64,000 bases of DNA from Lachnospiraceae bacterium (GTDB taxonomy: Bacteria > Bacillota > Clostridia > Lachnospirales > Lachnospiraceae). Position 1 is the stretch's first letter, and every line of letters begins with the position of its first letter. The stretch is taken from contig JAFQOE010000041.1 of the NCBI GenBank assembly GCA_017395635.1, forward strand, positions 1-64,000, read 5' to 3'. The notes beneath the pieces are model-generated. The model was given only the letters and a program-made list of their open reading frames with translations. It did not search any database and had not been told where the DNA came from. Made by a program: the position numbers and the translations under genes. This document shows, piece by piece, positions 54,064 to 63,379 of this stretch.

Positions 54064-54984
54064 TTATTGTAGCATTTGCTGCTTCATCGTTTCTATATCA
54101 TTGTGAATCTGTTTTGTCAGTTCAGCTATACTATTAAATCGTTCTTCCGGACGAATATAATATAACAACTCTGTTTTTAACTTTCTACCATACAAATCCC
54201 CATCAAAATCAAGAAGATATGTTTCTAATCCAATCTTATGCTCACCTTCAATGGTTGGCTTTCGGCCTAAATTACTAATTCCAACATAGTACTCACCATC
54301 TATCAAAACTCTACTTGCATAAACACCAAAAGACGGAGTCAATTTTTTCTCTGGTATTCTTTGATTCATAGTAGGAAAACCGATTGTACGTCCAAGGTGA
54401 TTGCCATGAATAACTTCTCCATATACAAAATACGGACTCCCCAACAATTCATTTGCAATATGAAAATGCGTTTCCAACATATCACGAATCAGAGTAGAAC
54501 TTACCACCTTGCCATGTTGCGTTTTTTTAGGAAGCGCATGAACCTCAAATCCATACTCTTCTCCTAAAAGCTTTAGTAACCCTACATTTCCACTTCTACC
54601 CTTTCCAAAATGAAAGTCTTCACCTACATAGATAGAACGTGCGCCCAACTGTTTTGCTAAGCATTCAGAAACAAATTCCTCTGGCGAACAAGATGCAAAC
54701 TCTCTTGTAAATGGATACTCTAATAATATATCCACACCCAATTCGGCAAAATAAAGTGCCTTTTCCTCTGATGTATAGATACTCTTCTTTGAGCCTCCGG
54801 AAAGCACTGAGATAGGACTGTCACCAAATGTAAATACTAACGCTTGTCTTCCTATATGACGCTCCTTCATTAAGCCATCAACCAACAATTGATGCCCTAT
54901 GTGAATCCCATCAAACTTACCAAGAGCAATTGCTGTACCTGTTGTATGAAATTGTCGCGCATCATCATTTTGTAAATATATCAT
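54064..54984 (-). CDS. ribF: Bifunctional riboflavin kinase / FAD synthetase
   Basis: The 306-residue protein has an N-terminal FAD synthetase domain (GKFDGIHIGHQLLVDG; STLIRDML) and a C-terminal riboflavin kinase domain (GRTIGFPTMNQRIPEKKLTP; GISNLGRKPTI). It makes FMN and FAD from riboflavin. It is the last gene of the nusA-infB operon. AAGGA precedes the ATG. Confidence 0.96.
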   Translation of the reverse strand: MIYLQNDDARQFHTTGTAIALGKFDGIHIGHQLLVDGLMKERHIGRQALVFTFGDSPISVLSGGSKKSIYTSEEKALYFAELGVDILLEYPFTREFASCSPEEFVSECLAKQLGARSIYVGEDFHFGKGRSGNVGLLKLLGEEYGFEVHALPKKTQHGKVVSSTLIRDMLETHFHIANELLGSPYFVYGEVIHGNHLGRTIGFPTMNQRIPEKKLTPSFGVYASRVLIDGEYYVGISNLGRKPTIEGEHKIGLETYLLDFDGDLYGRKLKTELLYYIRPEERFNSIAELTKQIHNDIETMKQQMLQ

Positions 54985-54999
54985 ATTCTGTCCTTATTT

Positions 55000-55026
55000 G
55001 TAACTATTCAGTATCTTCAGAGTTAC
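55000..55026. repeat. 27-bp interspersed palindrome, copy 4
   Basis: Arms GTAACT and AGTTAC with ATTCAGTATCTTCAG between, in the truB-ribF gap. Confidence 0.75.
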
Positions 55027-55079
55027 CCCTATTCTATAAAACCAGCTATTCCAATCATTAGAAGAATCTTCTTAATTCT

Positions 55080-55997
55080 CTATAAAAACATCTTATCAGC
55101 TTTCCACGCCCTCATATCACTTCGATATTGATAGGTAGCAGTAAAATTATCTTCCATATCATAAACAAGACAAAGTTTATCATCTTCTTTGACCGGACAA
55201 CCATCCGCAAAATCTCTTTCTTTCAAAATATTACCATTCATAAGTTTCTTATGACCTTCCTCTGTCACCCTGCATTTATCACACAATGGAAACATTTCAT
55301 CAATCGGTAATATGTATTCTGAAATGCGATTTGTATGCACCAATTCTTCTATTTGATTTAATCGTAATGCATCTTCCACAGTAAACACCTTACCTGTTTC
55401 TGTTGCATTCACACTTCCGCGAATCAGTTTATCCATGATTCCGCCACAGCCAAGCTTATCTCCAATATCACGACATAGGCTTCGGATATAAGTTCCTTTT
55501 CCGCAAAGAATCTTCATTCTTACATAAGGAAGTTCTATGGAAAGAATTTCAATCGAATGAATTGTAACCGATCTTGGTTGTCTTTCAATTTCAATCCCTT
55601 CTCTTGCTAATTCATAAAGCTTCTTGCCATTCACCTTAATAGCGGAATACATCGGTGGAATCTGGTCATACTCTCCTACAAAAGAAAAAATCGCTTCTTT
55701 TATCTCTTGTTCTGACGCAGTCACTTCTGATTGGGTTAGTATCTTACCCGAACTATCTTCTGTGTCAGTTGTTTTCCCAAGCAATAATGTAGCTTCGTAG
55801 CTTTTATCTTTGTCCGTCAACACATCACAAAGTTTAGTCGCCTTTCCCAAGCAAACCACTAACACACCTTCTGCATCCGGGTCTAATGTCCCTGTGTGTC
55901 CGATTTTCTTTTGCTTTAAGATACCTCGGAGCTTTGCAACTACATCAAACGAAGTAAATCCCGGTTCTTTATATACATTGATTACACCATTATACAT
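55080..55997 (-). CDS. truB: tRNA pseudouridine-55 synthase
   Basis: The protein of about 305 residues makes pseudouridine 55 in the T-loop. The catalytic aspartate is in KIGHTGTLDPDAEGVL, and GTYIRSLCRDIGDKLGC is also conserved. The start at 55997 overlaps the nrnA stop by 8 bp; a GTG four codons upstream is an alternative. Confidence 0.96.
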   Translation of the reverse strand: MYNGVINVYKEPGFTSFDVVAKLRGILKQKKIGHTGTLDPDAEGVLVVCLGKATKLCDVLTDKDKSYEATLLLGKTTDTEDSSGKILTQSEVTASEQEIKEAIFSFVGEYDQIPPMYSAIKVNGKKLYELAREGIEIERQPRSVTIHSIEILSIELPYVRMKILCGKGTYIRSLCRDIGDKLGCGGIMDKLIRGSVNATETGKVFTVEDALRLNQIEELVHTNRISEYILPIDEMFPLCDKCRVTEEGHKKLMNGNILKERDFADGCPVKEDDKLCLVYDMEDNFTATYQYRSDMRAWKADKMFL

Positions 55998-56967
55998 ACT
56001 TATCTTCACCTAGTTCAGCATCTAACTGTTCTTTAATCATTTCAGTGACTTTGAGCATAATTGTATCCTTGTCACCTTCCACTTCACATCCGGCAGCTTT
56101 AACATGACCACCACCACCAAGCGCGCAAGCAATTAAATTCACATTTACAACATCATTGGAGCGAAGAGAACATTTAAAAGTACCTTTATAGGGATATTCA
56201 TACATCCAGAGTGCACATTCCACACCTTCCGTAATACGAAGAGCATCCACAATACCATCTGTATCAAGGTTAGTCGCTTCATTCTCATCAAATACATCTT
56301 TTGTAAGACAAGATACAATTACCTTTCCATCAAACATCAAAAATGCTGAATCCAATGCTTTCGCAAGCATTTTGTTCTGTTTGTAAGTCTTTTTATAAAA
56401 AGTCCCATCAATTACTAACGAACTTCTAGCCCCTTTTTCAATCAGCTTACCAGCGATTTCCATAGTCTGTCTTGTTGTATTTGTATACTTAAACACACCT
56501 GTGTCATGAACAATTCCAAGATACAGACACTCTGCACATTCCATGCTAATTTTGTCTTCTTCTAACAAAGTAAAAATCGCTTCCGCTGTTGCACTACACT
56601 CCGTTTTCAAAAAACAGACATCGCCAAAACCTACATTGCTTATGTGATGATCCACACACATGGTTCGTTTTGCATCATGAAAATAACTTTCAAACTCACC
56701 ATGTCTGTCTAGATCTCCACTATCTAAGGAAATGCACAAATCGTACACTTTATCCTGTTTTTCGTGTAGAACCTGATCCGCTCCACTCAAAAACATGAAT
56801 TCTTCTTTGAATTCATCCAAATAAATATCTACTTTTTTATCAGAATAATTGTTTAATACATAATTATACACACCAAGACAGGAACCAACACAGTCTCCAT
56901 CCGGACGCATATGCCCTAAAATCACAATAGAGTCAGCATTTTCAATTTCCCTTATAAAATCGTTCAT
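55990..56967 (-). CDS. nrnA: Oligoribonuclease / pAp phosphatase NrnA
   Basis: The 325-residue DHH-DHHA1 phosphoesterase degrades nanoRNA and 3'-phosphoadenosine 5'-phosphate. The metal motifs are GHMRPDGDC, DSGD and the name-giving DHH in CVDHHISN; GGGGHVKAAGCEV is the DHHA1 motif. It lies in the usual place between rbfA and truB. GGGAG precedes the ATG. Confidence 0.93.
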   Translation of the reverse strand: MNDFIREIENADSIVILGHMRPDGDCVGSCLGVYNYVLNNYSDKKVDIYLDEFKEEFMFLSGADQVLHEKQDKVYDLCISLDSGDLDRHGEFESYFHDAKRTMCVDHHISNVGFGDVCFLKTECSATAEAIFTLLEEDKISMECAECLYLGIVHDTGVFKYTNTTRQTMEIAGKLIEKGARSSLVIDGTFYKKTYKQNKMLAKALDSAFLMFDGKVIVSCLTKDVFDENEATNLDTDGIVDALRITEGVECALWMYEYPYKGTFKCSLRSNDVVNVNLIACALGGGGHVKAAGCEVEGDKDTIMLKVTEMIKEQLDAELGEDKYV

Positions 56968-56975
56968 ATTACTCC

Positions 56976-57392
56976 CTATTCCTCATCTGTATCCATATCC
57001 TCAACCATATCTGTGCTTTCATCTTGTGAAGCACTACCCTGGCTACGGATTACGTCATCAATCTTCTTTGACATATTAATTGCATACTCAATCGACTGAT
57101 CCATACAAAAAGTAATCTCTGGTGTATTTCTAAGGTTAATGCTTCTGGCAAGCTCTCTACGAATATAACCAGCTGCACTTTTCAAACCTGCAAGCGTATC
57201 TGCCTGAGCTTCTTCATTGCCCAATACAGAAATGTACGCTTTACACTCCTTCAAATCTGGAGTCACAAATACATCTGTCACTGATGTCATAGGATGAATT
57301 CTAGGATCCTTAATCTCGCGACTAATAATCCTAGAAAGCTCCTTTTGAACCTCTCCATTGATACGCGTATTTTTAATACTAGTACGTCTCAT
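56976..57392 (-). CDS. rbfA: Ribosome-binding factor A
   Basis: The 138-residue KH-like protein is needed for late 30S maturation and growth in the cold. It starts with the basic RRTSIKNTRINGEVQKELSRII and has DPRIHPMTSVTDVFVTPDLKECKAYISVLG. The C-terminal 20 residues form an acidic tail (DESTDMVEDMDTDEE). It is 12 bp from infB. Confidence 0.96.
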   Translation of the reverse strand: MRRTSIKNTRINGEVQKELSRIISREIKDPRIHPMTSVTDVFVTPDLKECKAYISVLGNEEAQADTLAGLKSAAGYIRRELARSINLRNTPEITFCMDQSIEYAINMSKKIDDVIRSQGSASQDESTDMVEDMDTDEE

Positions 57393-57404
57393 TTCTATTC
57401 CTTT

Positions 57405-60077
57405 CTATCTTGGTACCTCTACCATCTCGTAAGCTTCAATCATATCGTCTTCTCTCAAATCATTGAAGTTTTCAAGAACAATACCACACTCAAAACCATT
57501 CTTAACTTCTTTAACGTCATCCTTGAAACGCTTTAATGAAGCAAGAGGTCCTTCGTAAATCAATTCCTCTGCACGAGTAATTCGTACACTTGATTTTTTA
57601 CGAATAATACCATCTAATACGAAACAACCTGCAATTGTACCAACGCCTGATGCCTTAAATGTCTGACGAACAATCAAATGTCCTGTCACCTGTTCTTCAA
57701 ATACAGGATCCAACATACCCTTCATAGCTGCTTCTATATCTTCAATTGCGTTATAAATAACCTTATAAAGTCTTAAATCAACCTTTTCTCTCTCTGCCAC
57801 ATCCTTAGCTTGTGCATCCGGACGGATATTAAATCCGATAATAATCGCATTTGATGCAGATGCAAGAATAACGTCAGACTCATTAATTGCACCAACGCCG
57901 GCATGAATGACCTTGATAACAACCTCTTCATTAGATAACTTAAGTAAACTCTGTTTAACTGCTTCTACAGAACCCTGAACGTCAGCCTTAACAACTAAGT
58001 TCAACTCTTTCACGTTACCAGCCTGAATCTGAGAGAACAAATCATCCAATGACATTCTAGCCTTTGTCTCAGCTAATAACTTCTCTTTATCCTGAGCAAT
58101 ATAAGTTTCAGCCATAGAACGAGCTTCCTTCTCGTTCTTAGTTGCAACGAATATTTCGCCTGCTGCAGGAACGCCATTCAAACCAAGAATTTCAACCGGC
58201 TGAGAAGGACCAGCTTCTTTTACATTCTGTCCTTTGTCATTCAACATCGCACGTACTCTACCGTAAGCACTACCAACTGCGATAGTATCACCAACCTTCA
58301 TAGTACCTTTCTGAACTAACATAGTTGCAACCGGACCACGACCCTTATCAAGCTCACCTTCAATAACAATACCACGAGCTTTACGGTTAGGATTTGCTTT
58401 CAATTCTAACACTTCTGCTGTTAACAAAATCATCTCAAGAAGATTATCGATACCTTCCTTAGTATGTGCAGAAACCGGACAAAATACTGTAGATCCGCCC
58501 CAATCTTCTGCAATTAATTCATACTCAACCAATTCCTGTTTAACACGCTCAACATTAGCACTCTCTTTATCAATTTTATTAACTGCAACAATAATTTCGA
58601 TACCAGCAGCTTTTGCATGGTTAATAGCCTCAACTGTCTGTGGCATTACACCATCATCTGCTGCAACAACCAAAATTGCGATATCTGTAGATTGTGCACC
58701 ACGCATACGCATCGCTGTAAATGCTTCATGTCCAGGAGTATCCAAAAATGTAATTTGCTGACCATTTGCCTCAACCGTATAAGCACCAATATGCTGTGTA
58801 ATACCACCAGCCTCACCGGTTGTTACATGAGTTGCACGAATTGCATCCAAAAGAGAAGTTTTACCATGGTCAACGTGACCCATTACACAAACTACTGGAG
58901 GACGTTCACTCATCAACGATTCGTCTTCTTCCTCTTCTCTTAACATTTCTTCAATAACGTCAACTTTAACTTCCTCTTCCGCAATACAGTTATACTCCAA
59001 TGCTATTTCTGCAGCTTTCTCAAAATCAAGATCTGTATTAACAGTAACCATTTCACCTGCCATGAACAACTTCTTAATTAATTGTGATACAGGTGTTTTT
59101 ATCTTATCTGCTAATTCCTGAACTGTTAATACCTCTGGTAATTCAATTGTACGAATTACTGGTTCTGCAGGTTCCTCCTGTTTTGGCTTCTGAACCGGTT
59201 TATTAACTGGTTTTGTGCCCTTTACAGTAAAGTGCTCATTTTTCTTACGATTTCTCTTTCTGCTATCGCCATCCTCATATAAGGAACTCTTATCTCTTTC
59301 CTTTTTCTCTTTGTGACGATCCATTCTGTCACGATCCATCGATGCACGATCCATAGGTGCCGGAATAGAAAGCTTTTCTTCTCTTCTATCATCTCTTCTT
59401 CCATCACGACGACCATTCTGTCCGCCACGATTATCAGCAAAATCCTTACGATCTCTATCACCCTGTGGACGATTACCACCAAAGTCTCTTCTATCACCCT
59501 GTGGACGATTGCCACCAAAATCTCTTCTATCTCCTTGAGGGCGACCATTTCTATCTCCCTGTGGACGATTGCCGCCAAAATCTCTTCTATCTCCCTGTGG
59601 ACGGTTGCCACCAAAATCTCTTCTATCCCCCTGCGGACGACCATTTCTATCTCCCTGTGGGCGATTGCCACCAAAATCTCTTCTATCTCCCTGTGGACGA
59701 CCATTTCTGTCTCCCTGTGGGCGATTGCCACCAAAATCTCTTCTATCTCCTTGAGGGCGACCATTTCTATCTCCCTGCGGACGACCTTCCGGTCTTTCTC
59801 TTCTCTCATTCATTGGAGCTTCCGGTTTCGCCTGTGTAGCGGATACTTCCGGTTTCTTATTCGTAGTATCCTCGTTCTTTGCAGGAGCCTCTTTTTTCTC
59901 CGTTGCAACCGGGTTTACCTTTTTTGTAAAACGGCTACGAACCTTATCTGCTTCCTCTTCTGAAACAGAACTCATGTGATTCTTAACATCAACGCCGTCT
60001 TTCTTTAAAATCTCTATCACTTCTTTACTGTCTTTATCAAGACTCTTTGCTAATTCATAAACTCTAACTTTTGCCAA
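57405..60077 (-). CDS. infB: Translation initiation factor IF-2
   Basis: The 890-residue GTPase places initiator tRNA on the ribosome. It has the IF2_N helix domain at residues 1-50, a low-complexity linker with eleven RPQGDR units (about residues 99-206), a second IF2_N domain near 325-375, the GTPase domain with [17 protein letters not shown] and NKID, and C-terminal domains II-IV. The start codon is TTG, with GGAGGTG before it. The Gly-Arg-Asp repeats are encoded by near-identical 24- and 36-bp DNA units. Confidence 0.97.
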   Translation of the reverse strand: MAKVRVYELAKSLDKDSKEVIEILKKDGVDVKNHMSSVSEEEADKVRSRFTKKVNPVATEKKEAPAKNEDTTNKKPEVSATQAKPEAPMNERRERPEGRPQGDRNGRPQGDRRDFGGNRPQGDRNGRPQGDRRDFGGNRPQGDRNGRPQGDRRDFGGNRPQGDRRDFGGNRPQGDRNGRPQGDRRDFGGNRPQGDRRDFGGNRPQGDRDRKDFADNRGGQNGRRDGRRDDRREEKLSIPAPMDRASMDRDRMDRHKEKKERDKSSLYEDGDSRKRNRKKNEHFTVKGTKPVNKPVQKPKQEEPAEPVIRTIELPEVLTVQELADKIKTPVSQLIKKLFMAGEMVTVNTDLDFEKAAEIALEYNCIAEEEVKVDVIEEMLREEEEDESLMSERPPVVCVMGHVDHGKTSLLDAIRATHVTTGEAGGITQHIGAYTVEANGQQITFLDTPGHEAFTAMRMRGAQSTDIAILVVAADDGVMPQTVEAINHAKAAGIEIIVAVNKIDKESANVERVKQELVEYELIAEDWGGSTVFCPVSAHTKEGIDNLLEMILLTAEVLELKANPNRKARGIVIEGELDKGRGPVATMLVQKGTMKVGDTIAVGSAYGRVRAMLNDKGQNVKEAGPSQPVEILGLNGVPAAGEIFVATKNEKEARSMAETYIAQDKEKLLAETKARMSLDDLFSQIQAGNVKELNLVVKADVQGSVEAVKQSLLKLSNEEVVIKVIHAGVGAINESDVILASASNAIIIGFNIRPDAQAKDVAEREKVDLRLYKVIYNAIEDIEAAMKGMLDPVFEEQVTGHLIVRQTFKASGVGTIAGCFVLDGIIRKKSSVRITRAEELIYEGPLASLKRFKDDVKEVKNGFECGIVLENFNDLREDDMIEAYEMVEVPR
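59458..59783. repeat. Tandem repeat inside infB
   Basis: Units of 24 bp (RPQGDRNG) and 36 bp ([12 protein letters not shown]), mostly alternating, eleven in all and all in frame. The last unit is degenerate ([14 protein letters not shown]). The DNA identity suggests recent slippage or recombination. Confidence 0.9.
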
Positions 60078-60080
60078 TGG

Positions 60081-60401
60081 TTACACCTCCGAATTATCAC
60101 AACAATCAATTTGCTTTATGACTGCATTTGCAAGACCTTCATCTGTCACTGCTAATGATGCACGAAATTCTTTTCCACATGCATTTCCAAGCGAATTCTT
60201 GTCTGCAAATACTTTTATAGTTACTTGGTAATAGTCACACATATTTCTAAACTTCTTTTTTGTATTATTCGATGCATCTCCTGCAACAACAACAAGATAA
60301 GCACTACCTTCTTTCACAGCTTTCTCGGTAGAAAACTCTCCGGTTACCGTCTTTCCTGCCTTTGTAGCAATTCCCAACATCGATAATGCTTTATTATTCA
60401 A
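60081..60401 (-). CDS. ylxQ: L7Ae/L30e-like ribosomal protein YlxQ
   Basis: The 106-residue kink-turn-type RNA-binding protein has ALSMLGIATKAGKTVTGEFSTEKAVKEG and LVVVAGDASNNTKKKF, the L7Ae family pattern. The start codon is TTG and overlaps the ylxR end by 8 bp, with GGAGATG before it. It sits 3 bp from infB, in the conserved nusA-ylxR-ylxQ-infB order. Confidence 0.92.
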   Translation of the reverse strand: MNNKALSMLGIATKAGKTVTGEFSTEKAVKEGSAYLVVVAGDASNNTKKKFRNMCDYYQVTIKVFADKNSLGNACGKEFRASLAVTDEGLANAVIKQIDCCDNSEV

Positions 60402-60660
60402 TGTCCATCATCTCCTTACCTAACTTTTCATAAATATCCTGTCCGATGGACATTTTAAAGGATCGCTCAAGACCTTTTGATTTTACAGCTTTATCAAAAC
60501 ACTCTCTATTCAAATGTATATATGCTCCTCTTCCGTTTAACTTTCCGGTCAAGTCTAACAAAATCTCATCTTCTTTTGTTTTAACAATTCGAAGCATCTC
60601 TTTTTTCGCGATCATTTCACCACAGCCGATACATTTCCGAAGCGGTGTCTTCTTTGCCAT
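60394..60660 (-). CDS. ylxR: YlxR (RnpM) RNA-binding protein
   Basis: The 88-residue protein has the CIGCGEMIAKKEMLRIV signature and GRGAYIHLNRECFDKAVK, the YlxR fold. The family protein has been reported as a modulator of RNase P (RnpM). It overlaps ylxQ and lies behind nusA. AGGATGTG precedes the ATG. Confidence 0.94.
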   Translation of the reverse strand: MAKKTPLRKCIGCGEMIAKKEMLRIVKTKEDEILLDLTGKLNGRGAYIHLNRECFDKAVKSKGLERSFKMSIGQDIYEKLGKEMMDIE

Positions 60661-60702
60661 TTATATCACATCCTATCTATTACAATCCTTCTAAAGTCGA
60701 AC

Positions 60703-60729
60703 ATAACTATTAAACATCTTCATAGTTAC
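60703..60729. repeat. 27-bp interspersed palindrome, copy 5
   Basis: TAACTAT and ATAGTTA form perfect 7-bp inner arms; the centre reads TAAACATCTTC. It lies in the nusA-ylxR gap. Confidence 0.7.
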
Positions 60730-60754
60730 AGTACAACAATCTTTATTGACTCAA

Positions 60755-61864
60755 TTACTCCTCGTAATTATCTTCTGAATATTCCTCATCATATTCGTCA
60801 TACTCGTCATAATCATCATAACCATAAGCTTCTCTTGCTTGTGACTCACTCTTAATATCAATCTTAAACCCTGTAAGTCTTGCAGCAAGACGTGCATTCT
60901 GACCTTCTTTACCAATCGCAAGCGACAACTGATAATCCGGTACAATAACCTGTGCACTCTTCTCTTCTTCATCCACTTTCACATCTACAACCTTAGATGG
61001 ACTTAATGCATTTTCGATAAAGATTGCTGGGTCTTCGTTCCATGTAATAATATCAATCTTCTCGCCCTTCAAATCATCCACAATTGTATTAACACGATTA
61101 CCATTCATACCAACACATGCACCAACTGGATCTACATTAGGATCATTGGACCATACAGCAATCTTAGAACGGGAACCTGCTTCACGTGAAATTGATTTGA
61201 TTTCTACTGTTCCGTCTGCAACCTCTGTAACTTCTTTCTCAAACAAACGTTTAACAAGTTCCGGATGTGTACGTGAAACAATCACTTTAGGTCCTTTATT
61301 AGTTTCCTTTACTTCGACAATATATAGCTTAATACGATCTGTTGGTCTATAATGTTCTGTTTTTACCTGCTCGTTCTCCATTAATAAAGCATCCATCTTA
61401 TCATCTAAGCTAACAGAAATATTCTTTCCTACATAACGTTGAACAACACCCGTTACAACATCCTTTTCTTTGCAGTAAAAATGCTCATACAAAGCTCTCT
61501 TTTCTTCTTCTTTAATTGTCTGAACAATAACACTTCTTGCCTGTTGAGCTGCGATACGACCAAAATTCTTTGGTGTAATCTCAATATTAACAATATCTCC
61601 TACTGCATGCTTTTTACTAATCATCAAAGCTTTCTCTAATGCGATTTCTGTCGCATCATCTTCTACTTCCTCAACTACTGTTTTAGCCGCATATACTTCA
61701 ATAGCTCCTGTTTCACGGTCCATATTCACTGTAACATTATCACTTTTACCGAAATCCTTCTTACATGCATCTAATAAAGATTTCTCAATCGCTTCAATAA
61801 TTACATCCTTTGCAATTCCTTTTTCTTTCTCGATTTGCTCTAAAGCAATCATCAATTCAGTCAT
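60755..61864 (-). CDS. nusA: Transcription elongation/termination factor NusA
   Basis: The 369-residue protein has an N-terminal RNA polymerase-binding domain (1-125), an S1 domain (about 135-200), and two KH domains with the motif GACVGMNGNRVNTIVDDL and the terminal SLAIGKEGQNARLAARLTG. It lacks the extra C-terminal repeats of proteobacteria but has an acidic Tyr/Asp/Glu tail of about 22 residues. AAGGAGG precedes the ATG. It follows rimP by 33 bp. Confidence 0.97.
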   Translation of the reverse strand: MTELMIALEQIEKEKGIAKDVIIEAIEKSLLDACKKDFGKSDNVTVNMDRETGAIEVYAAKTVVEEVEDDATEIALEKALMISKKHAVGDIVNIEITPKNFGRIAAQQARSVIVQTIKEEEKRALYEHFYCKEKDVVTGVVQRYVGKNISVSLDDKMDALLMENEQVKTEHYRPTDRIKLYIVEVKETNKGPKVIVSRTHPELVKRLFEKEVTEVADGTVEIKSISREAGSRSKIAVWSNDPNVDPVGACVGMNGNRVNTIVDDLKGEKIDIITWNEDPAIFIENALSPSKVVDVKVDEEEKSAQVIVPDYQLSLAIGKEGQNARLAARLTGFKIDIKSESQAREAYGYDDYDEYDEYDEEYSEDNYEE

Positions 61865-61897
61865 TTTTCCAACTCCTCCTTGTTTGTATATTCATTA

Positions 61898-62371
61898 TTA
61901 AAATTCAAATGCTAAACGAACTAGTGCTAAATTACTTCTATCAATAACAGTTTCCTCATCATCTTCCGATAAAACTGTAATTGTCTTTTCATCATATTCT
62001 TTTAATTCTGCTTCAAACTCTTTTACTTTGCTATTCTCTAATGGTTTGAACAGCTTAATTTCAATCATTTTACCAAGATTTCTTGCAAAGTCCTTATCCT
62101 TTTTCAAAGGTCTAAGCAATCCCGGCGAACTTACCTCTAAAATATATGGATCCTTAAATTCTTTATCGTAAGCATCCAACAAAGGATTCAATGCCCGGCT
62201 CACATCTGCGCAATCATTAATGGTAATTCCGCCTTCTTTATCTGCATATACACGCAAATAATAATTGGCTCCTTCTTTTACATACTCTACATCTACCAGT
62301 TCAAATCCCCGTTCCTCTATGATTGGCAACACTAGACTTTCACAAGTAGTTTCGATTTCTTTTTTAGTCAT
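61898..62371 (-). CDS. rimP: Ribosome maturation factor RimP
   Basis: The protein of about 157 residues is needed for 30S maturation. RGFELVDVEYVKEGANYYLRVYAD and GGITINDCADVSRALNPLLD are diagnostic. AAGGTGG lies 7 bases before the ATG at 62371; the ATG six codons earlier overlaps that site. It is the first gene of the nusA-infB operon, with promoter 62466-62494 and the leader hairpin 62414-62440. Confidence 0.95.
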   Translation of the reverse strand: MTKKEIETTCESLVLPIIEERGFELVDVEYVKEGANYYLRVYADKEGGITINDCADVSRALNPLLDAYDKEFKDPYILEVSSPGLLRPLKKDKDFARNLGKMIEIKLFKPLENSKVKEFEAELKEYDEKTITVLSEDDEETVIDRSNLALVRLAFEF

Positions 62372-62413
62372 AACTGACCACCTTTCCATATTTAATTGTA
62401 TTATAGTACATAA

Positions 62414-62440
62414 AGAGAGTGGACAAACTGCCCACTCTCT
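62414..62440 (-). promoter_or_regulatory. Leader hairpin before rimP, possible NusA-responsive attenuator
   Basis: Perfect AGAGAGUGGG/CCACUCUCU stem of 9 bp with a short loop, followed by the weak U-tract UUUAUG. Autoregulation of nusA by NusA-dependent termination in the leader is known in Bacillus; position and weak U-tract fit this, but it is inference. Confidence 0.6.
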
Positions 62441-62465
62441 TACTTAAACAATATGTTACTATGCA

Positions 62466-62494
62466 AGGATAACACTACTTTACATAAAATGCAA
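62466..62494 (-). promoter_or_regulatory. Promoter of the rimP-nusA-infB operon
   Basis: TTGCAT, 17-bp spacer, TATCCT on the minus strand, 25 bp before the leader hairpin. Confidence 0.65.
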
Positions 62495-62587
62495 GTATAA
62501 AATTACACAAAAACTAAAATTTACCAGGATTTTATGCATCACCTTGTTGACACAATCCATTAAGTGCATCTATAAAATGCATTATAC

Positions 62588-62619
62588 GTAAAAATCCGAG
62601 GGAATTTATCCCTCGGACT
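62588..62619 (-). terminator. Rho-independent terminator after rpmF
   Basis: UCCGAGGGA and UCCCUCGGA pair over 9 bp around a UAAAU-type loop, then UUUUUACG. Confidence 0.9.
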
Positions 62620-62645
62620 ATAAATTACTAGCTATTCTATTAAGA

Positions 62646-62822
62646 TTAAGCCTCGATGATTTCTTTCTTGTTGTAGCTTCCACACTTTTTACATACTCTG
62701 TGAGGAACCATCAACTCTCCACACTTAGAACACTTTACTAAAGTTGGAGCGGTCATCTTCCAGTTAGCTCTTCTCTTATCTCTTCTTCCTTTTGAAGATT
62801 TGTTCTTTGGACAGATAGACAT
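62646..62822 (-). CDS. rpmF: 50S ribosomal protein L32
   Basis: The 58-residue protein begins MSICPKNKSSKGRRDKRR and has the zinc-ribbon cysteines in CSKCGELMVPHRVCKKCGSY. It is too short for common gene-length cut-offs but certain: AAGGAGGTG precedes the ATG, and yceD and ackA lie upstream, the usual Firmicute order. The zinc-binding (C+) form is present. Confidence 0.96.
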   Translation of the reverse strand: MSICPKNKSSKGRRDKRRANWKMTAPTLVKCSKCGELMVPHRVCKKCGSYNKKEIIEA

Positions 62823-62825
62823 TAT

Positions 62826-63356
62826 TCACACCTCCTTAAATTGATTGAAGATATCACTAAAAACTGCCATTCTTGGATCCGGAACCGTCTGGTCACAATT
62901 ACATGTGCTCTCATTCAGATTGGTTCCACACACCTTACAAATCCCTTTGCATTCATCCTTACAGATAACATTCATTGGAAGTACGGTATATAACTCATCC
63001 AAAACGAGCATGTCTACATCCAGATTACAGTCTTCAATATAACTTATCTCATCAGCCTCTGAAGCATCATCTATGTACGCTTCCTTATTAGCTACATTAA
63101 TATTGCGGAATACTGATAATTGATATTCACAATTAACTTCTTCCAAGCATCTGCTACAAGTTCTTATAACATCAACCTCTGTTTCAAACGAAACCGACAC
63201 TACATCTTTCTCAATATGTTTCAAAGTAACGTCGAAAGGTTGTTTGCAAGTTACTACAATATTCTCACCTTGAAAATTAGCTTGTAACTTTTCCACGTCA
63301 ACCCGGTTGATTGATTCTCGACCTACAACAGATAATACATCATATAAGTTTAACAT
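62826..63356 (-). CDS. yceD: DUF177 (YceD) protein
   Basis: The 176-residue protein of the DUF177/YceD family is linked to 23S rRNA accumulation or L32 expression in other organisms. It has the CSRCLEEVNCEY motif and a cysteine-rich C-terminus (CKDECKGICKVCG...CNCD) that can bind zinc. Its stop lies 3 bp before the rpmF start, so the two are coupled. It has a consensus promoter. Confidence 0.92.
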   Translation of the reverse strand: MLNLYDVLSVVGRESINRVDVEKLQANFQGENIVVTCKQPFDVTLKHIEKDVVSVSFETEVDVIRTCSRCLEEVNCEYQLSVFRNINVANKEAYIDDASEADEISYIEDCNLDVDMLVLDELYTVLPMNVICKDECKGICKVCGTNLNESTCNCDQTVPDPRMAVFSDIFNQFKEV

Positions 63357-63379
63357 AATAAATTATCTCCTAAACTCAC

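Noticed and set aside
59458..59783. Regular DNA repeats that could suggest a CRISPR array
   Set aside because: Units are contiguous, in frame and encode IF-2 residues; no unique spacers and no cas genes.
59222..59963. Long open frames on both strands within infB (195, 216 and 124 codons)
   Set aside because: Shadows of the tandem repeats in the infB linker; low complexity and no initiation signals.
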